The position numbers were made by a program, and so were the translations under genes. From contig CALXLX010000034.1 of the NCBI GenBank assembly GCA_944389315.1, forward strand, positions 1 through 64,000: a DNA stretch of 64,000 bases. The letters are read 5' to 3'. This stretch comes from an uncultured Opitutales bacterium. Lineage in GTDB: Bacteria > Verrucomicrobiota > Verrucomicrobiia > Opitutales > Intestinicryptomonadaceae. The notes beneath the pieces are model-generated. The model was not told the DNA's origin. It searched no databases and saw nothing but the letters and a program-made list of their open reading frames with translations. This document shows positions 63,001 through 64,000 of this stretch, one piece after another. How positions within the stretch are numbered: the first letter of the stretch is position 1; each line of letters opens with the position of its first letter.

Positions 63001-63555
63001 CGGAATGTTTATCGCAGCCTTGTATAGATTTAGAAATACCCGAGCGGGCACGGCCTTTTTGTCGTCGGGTATGGGAAGGCCCCCCTCGGCGACGTGGAAT
63101 ACGCCCTTTGTGGTGCGCCTGTCGTTTTTGGGGTTGTGCAAGACCCCCTGCTTTACGCGGTAGGAGGAAACCATGTCCGACTCGTACTTGTCCGCGTTCG
63201 GAGGCAGCGAGAGCGTGCGCGCCATTCCGTAGCGGTCCACCGTCAGCGTCTTAAGCGGCAAGGCTATGTCCGCATCCTCAACATCGATGTCCGAGCGTTT
63301 GAAATAGTTCTTTAAAAATGTCATTATGCGCTCGTCGGCGGGGCAGTAGTAGTTTGCGCCTATGTCGCGGAACATCTCCTTGTAGTTTAGAAGAAGTGGC
63401 TTTGCGGTATCCATGAACGGATAGTCGTCCTCCTTGCCGTACACGGGCTGGTCGAGCGCCGCAAGGCGCAAATTAACATATTCCATGAACACCTTGTCGT
63501 CGAAGACAGTCTTGTTGGTTCTGGGATCTATGCCTATCTGGGTCTTATCTATCAT
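60091..63555 (-). CDS. Diphosphate-dependent phosphoenolpyruvate carboxykinase (PPi-PEPCK)
   Basis: 1154 residues, matching the ~1140-residue PPi-PEPCK known from Propionibacterium and Entamoeba, and about twice as long as ATP- or GTP-PEPCK. It interconverts oxaloacetate + PPi with PEP + CO2 + Pi. Family stretches recalled and seen: GVLHNPKNDRRTTKG (137-151), GLPIP, ENWTGHTGCIILAPHL (266-280), KKEVKTQISFSANL, EEEHSGG, HKPATVSGGGKSEISK (~488-503) and MEYIASMTGKSPSTTGAG (~862-879). The Gly-rich KSE loop replaces the usual P-loop. No signal or membrane segment. It is divergent from a DUF47/PhoU-like gene. Confidence 0.88.
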   Translation of the reverse strand: MIDKTQIGIDPRTNKTVFDDKVFMEYVNLRLAALDQPVYGKEDDYPFMDTAKPLLLNYKEMFRDIGANYYCPADERIMTFLKNYFKRSDIDVEDADIALPLKTLTVDRYGMARTLSLPPNADKYESDMVSSYRVKQGVLHNPKNDRRTTKGVFHVAEGGLPIPDDKKAVPARVFLNLYKAAINIPEKYLELPFTSTQEKHAKVWVSLYMRPVVCPEIANTSNERRMEIRMFAPGNLVSNIDFAESIFGNFGNPYLRENDPALDFENWTGHTGCIILAPHLSAITKKEAGLPRFEDATERQRRDGMCWKDEGELYNDGEAFKVTARDSSGAIVTIISDNYFGYTKKEVKTQISFSANLYGQCEEEHSGGAIAFSTRDLGEDFIMSRYMPQDAMTFDEAMALLGDRVNVNPDGWAADKIFPSIIYVDSSSYFSLKTQSITWSKNGEEKSLHLVPNTTYVSPWGYKVRMLRPHEQRRWRLVGALEEGVFCHKPATVSGGGKSEISKDISDAIIHGPSIVADFKNDIEEVEKIIDKNYGDRFKDEAENHHEKSRKILDSRRTMGSVVKLLTPSPLYTDEYNAWLKSIPFYIREFALTVKRHYRESWGGDWKKMFTVDSIDGKYGNILKFRSATVLTSYLRVGFMPDGSWRTFSLRKDFFPSYKIQMEDDITSSVVAPSGNIEYLPKGMKDYYRSVKFVDNCEYRLFQRPDEAVIRGQDKRAERDMSQSGVFLSNYQPLTHDEVKAMAEDVIRFYNYTPPMRENLEEFLKSPKPDYVVSSAHPRLVDGKPSKNVRYLQDREDLVNPCKYYIAEIGMRLKRRIPLDKKVPMPVSAVISGRRNNPASEGIRPLAVHGPLSYLELPELFMEYIASMTGKSPSTTGAGLEGAMTKAPFNALCAISDLNAALLSFALTGYDGWLSSAGYLGPKYRIDHDISLLIPELWCRMKPEERNPQYLIEHKMLERCKDMEFEGKPVLSSRLGWRITEEFVIAFFGRIFSNPASIFTPDMLRPELQDMACFAESMDNITGAHRRAAQAYFDDGSIEGACPPLKALLYIMKDGSYQGKTLADESIRDMFKYENIVNSDWYAERIVTRQQVKMNFLISEIDYLKKALEKNSNADIKDELLAKIARAQARLKEGRSLSYVKKMAGTLGVDPFLY

Positions 63556-63683
63556 ATATATGGCCTTGTTTGTATCTTAAATGAAATCCGAATAAAAATA
63601 TCGGCAATATATCATCTTGCGATACTGTATTTATATCCTTTGACGCAAAAAACTAAGACTTGTTGCGTTTTATTTGCAAGAGA

Positions 63684-63700
63684 ATTTGCCTCAGGCAAAT
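63684..63700. promoter_or_regulatory. Perfect 17-bp palindrome, possible operator
   Basis: ATTTGCCT-C-AGGCAAAT, eight-base arms around one base, in the divergent region upstream of the PPi-PEPCK gene. I saw no second copy in the window. The binding protein is unknown. Confidence 0.35.
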
Positions 63701-63831
63701 CCGCGCCTTTCCTGCCGTGAGAGACTTACTCCCCCCGCCCATGCAAAATTGCGCGAAAGCTGCATTTGAGGCATGCGGCGGCGGCGCGCATCTGGCGGGA
63801 GAGCCTTATTTTTAGCCGGCAAAATATTACT

Positions 63832-63864
63832 TAAACAAAATCCTAACGAAATCCTAACAATATA
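63832..63864 (+). promoter_or_regulatory. Three in-phase 11-bp direct repeats, Pho-box-like
   Basis: TAAACAAAATC (63832-63842), CTAACGAAATC (63843-63853), CTAACAATATA (63854-63864). The 11-bp period is that of OmpR/PhoB-type response regulator sites, and the CT..C plus AT-rich pattern is close to a Pho box. They lie 50-83 bases before the phosphate-related gene at 63915. Confidence 0.45.
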
Positions 63865-63914
63865 AGCGTTGACCTTGCCGACTGCAATTTTTGACTTAAA
63901 ATCCAAATAAAGAC

Positions 63915-64000
63915 ATGAATATAAACTTCATACTCAGTATATTCACGCCGAAGGACAAAAAATTCTTTCCGCTGTTTGAGAATATGGCCGATGCCATGCA
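63915..64000 (+). CDS. DUF47/PhoU-like phosphate transport accessory protein, N-terminal fragment
   Basis: Only 28 codons are in the window. The start MNINFILSIFTPKDKKFFPLF matches the DUF47 (PhoU-like, Pit accessory) family, whose genes usually sit beside a low-affinity phosphate/sulfate permease. The rest lies beyond the right edge. The A-rich upstream has no Shine-Dalgarno. Confidence 0.75.
   Translation, partial: MNINFILSIFTPKDKKFFPLFENMADAM

Overview
The window looks like a chromosomal segment of a Gram-negative bacterium of the PVC group, most likely a Verrucomicrobiota (Opitutae-like) lineage. The reasons are BamA and a Skp-like chaperone (outer membrane), a PEP-CTERM protein paired with a TIGR02597-like secreted protein, DUF1080 and Tat-exported Gfo/Idh/MocA enzymes, and the futalosine menaquinone route. 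The taxonomic call is inference. There is no prophage, insertion sequence, CRISPR array, rRNA or tRNA that I can recognise. Coding density is high, and mobile-element signatures are absent.

Layout. 1-462: end of secF and its terminator. 462-7988 (minus): one long likely operon mqnP-ubiX-ubiD, an Asp23-like membrane protein, thiE, glycerate kinase, ndk, rsmG. 8059-14305 (plus): divergent operon mqnE-A-C-D-B, a VTT-domain membrane protein and xseA. Both arms together encode the menaquinone route from chorismate to demethylmenaquinone. 14398-16088: a secreted sialidase broken by one frameshift. 16190-21304 (minus): ftsH, then tilS-aroK-hemB. 21344-28706 (plus): cysS, a secreted DUF4832 protein, a Tat-exported Gfo/Idh/MocA oxidoreductase and two tandem DUF1080 proteins, which may form a periplasmic 3-keto-sugar pathway. 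29072-37866 (plus): ispH, rplY-pth, rpsF-ssb-rplI-dnaB, bamA, skp.

38147-38609 (minus): RNase P RNA with its terminator. 38749-40521: TIGR02597-like protein and PEP-CTERM protein. 40853-41086 (minus): ferredoxin. 41194-44609 (plus): tmk-holB, then thiC. 44767-52920 (minus): a secreted DUF5722 putative glycosidase, topB, panD with a class V aminotransferase, and a DnaQ-like exonuclease with a PfkB kinase. 53239-55140: a secreted GH42-like protein. Then fabG (minus), rpsA, miaB. 60091-63555 (minus): an 1154-residue protein that I identify as diphosphate-dependent PEP carboxykinase. Divergent from it, at the window edge, is the start of a DUF47/PhoU-like gene behind three in-phase 11-bp repeats that resemble a Pho box.

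Genome-wide traits are also visible. AUA is heavily used for isoleucine, even in ribosomal proteins. ATGA stop/start overlaps are common inside operons. Many operon-leading genes lack a Shine-Dalgarno sequence, and several have a sigma70-like -10 element so close to the start codon that the mRNA could be leaderless. The points most worth a second look are the PPi-PEPCK/phosphate locus, the leaderless-start pattern, the AUA preference, the repairable sialidase frameshift and the oxidoreductase-DUF1080 trio. I did not find anything I would call a wholly new defence or mobile system.
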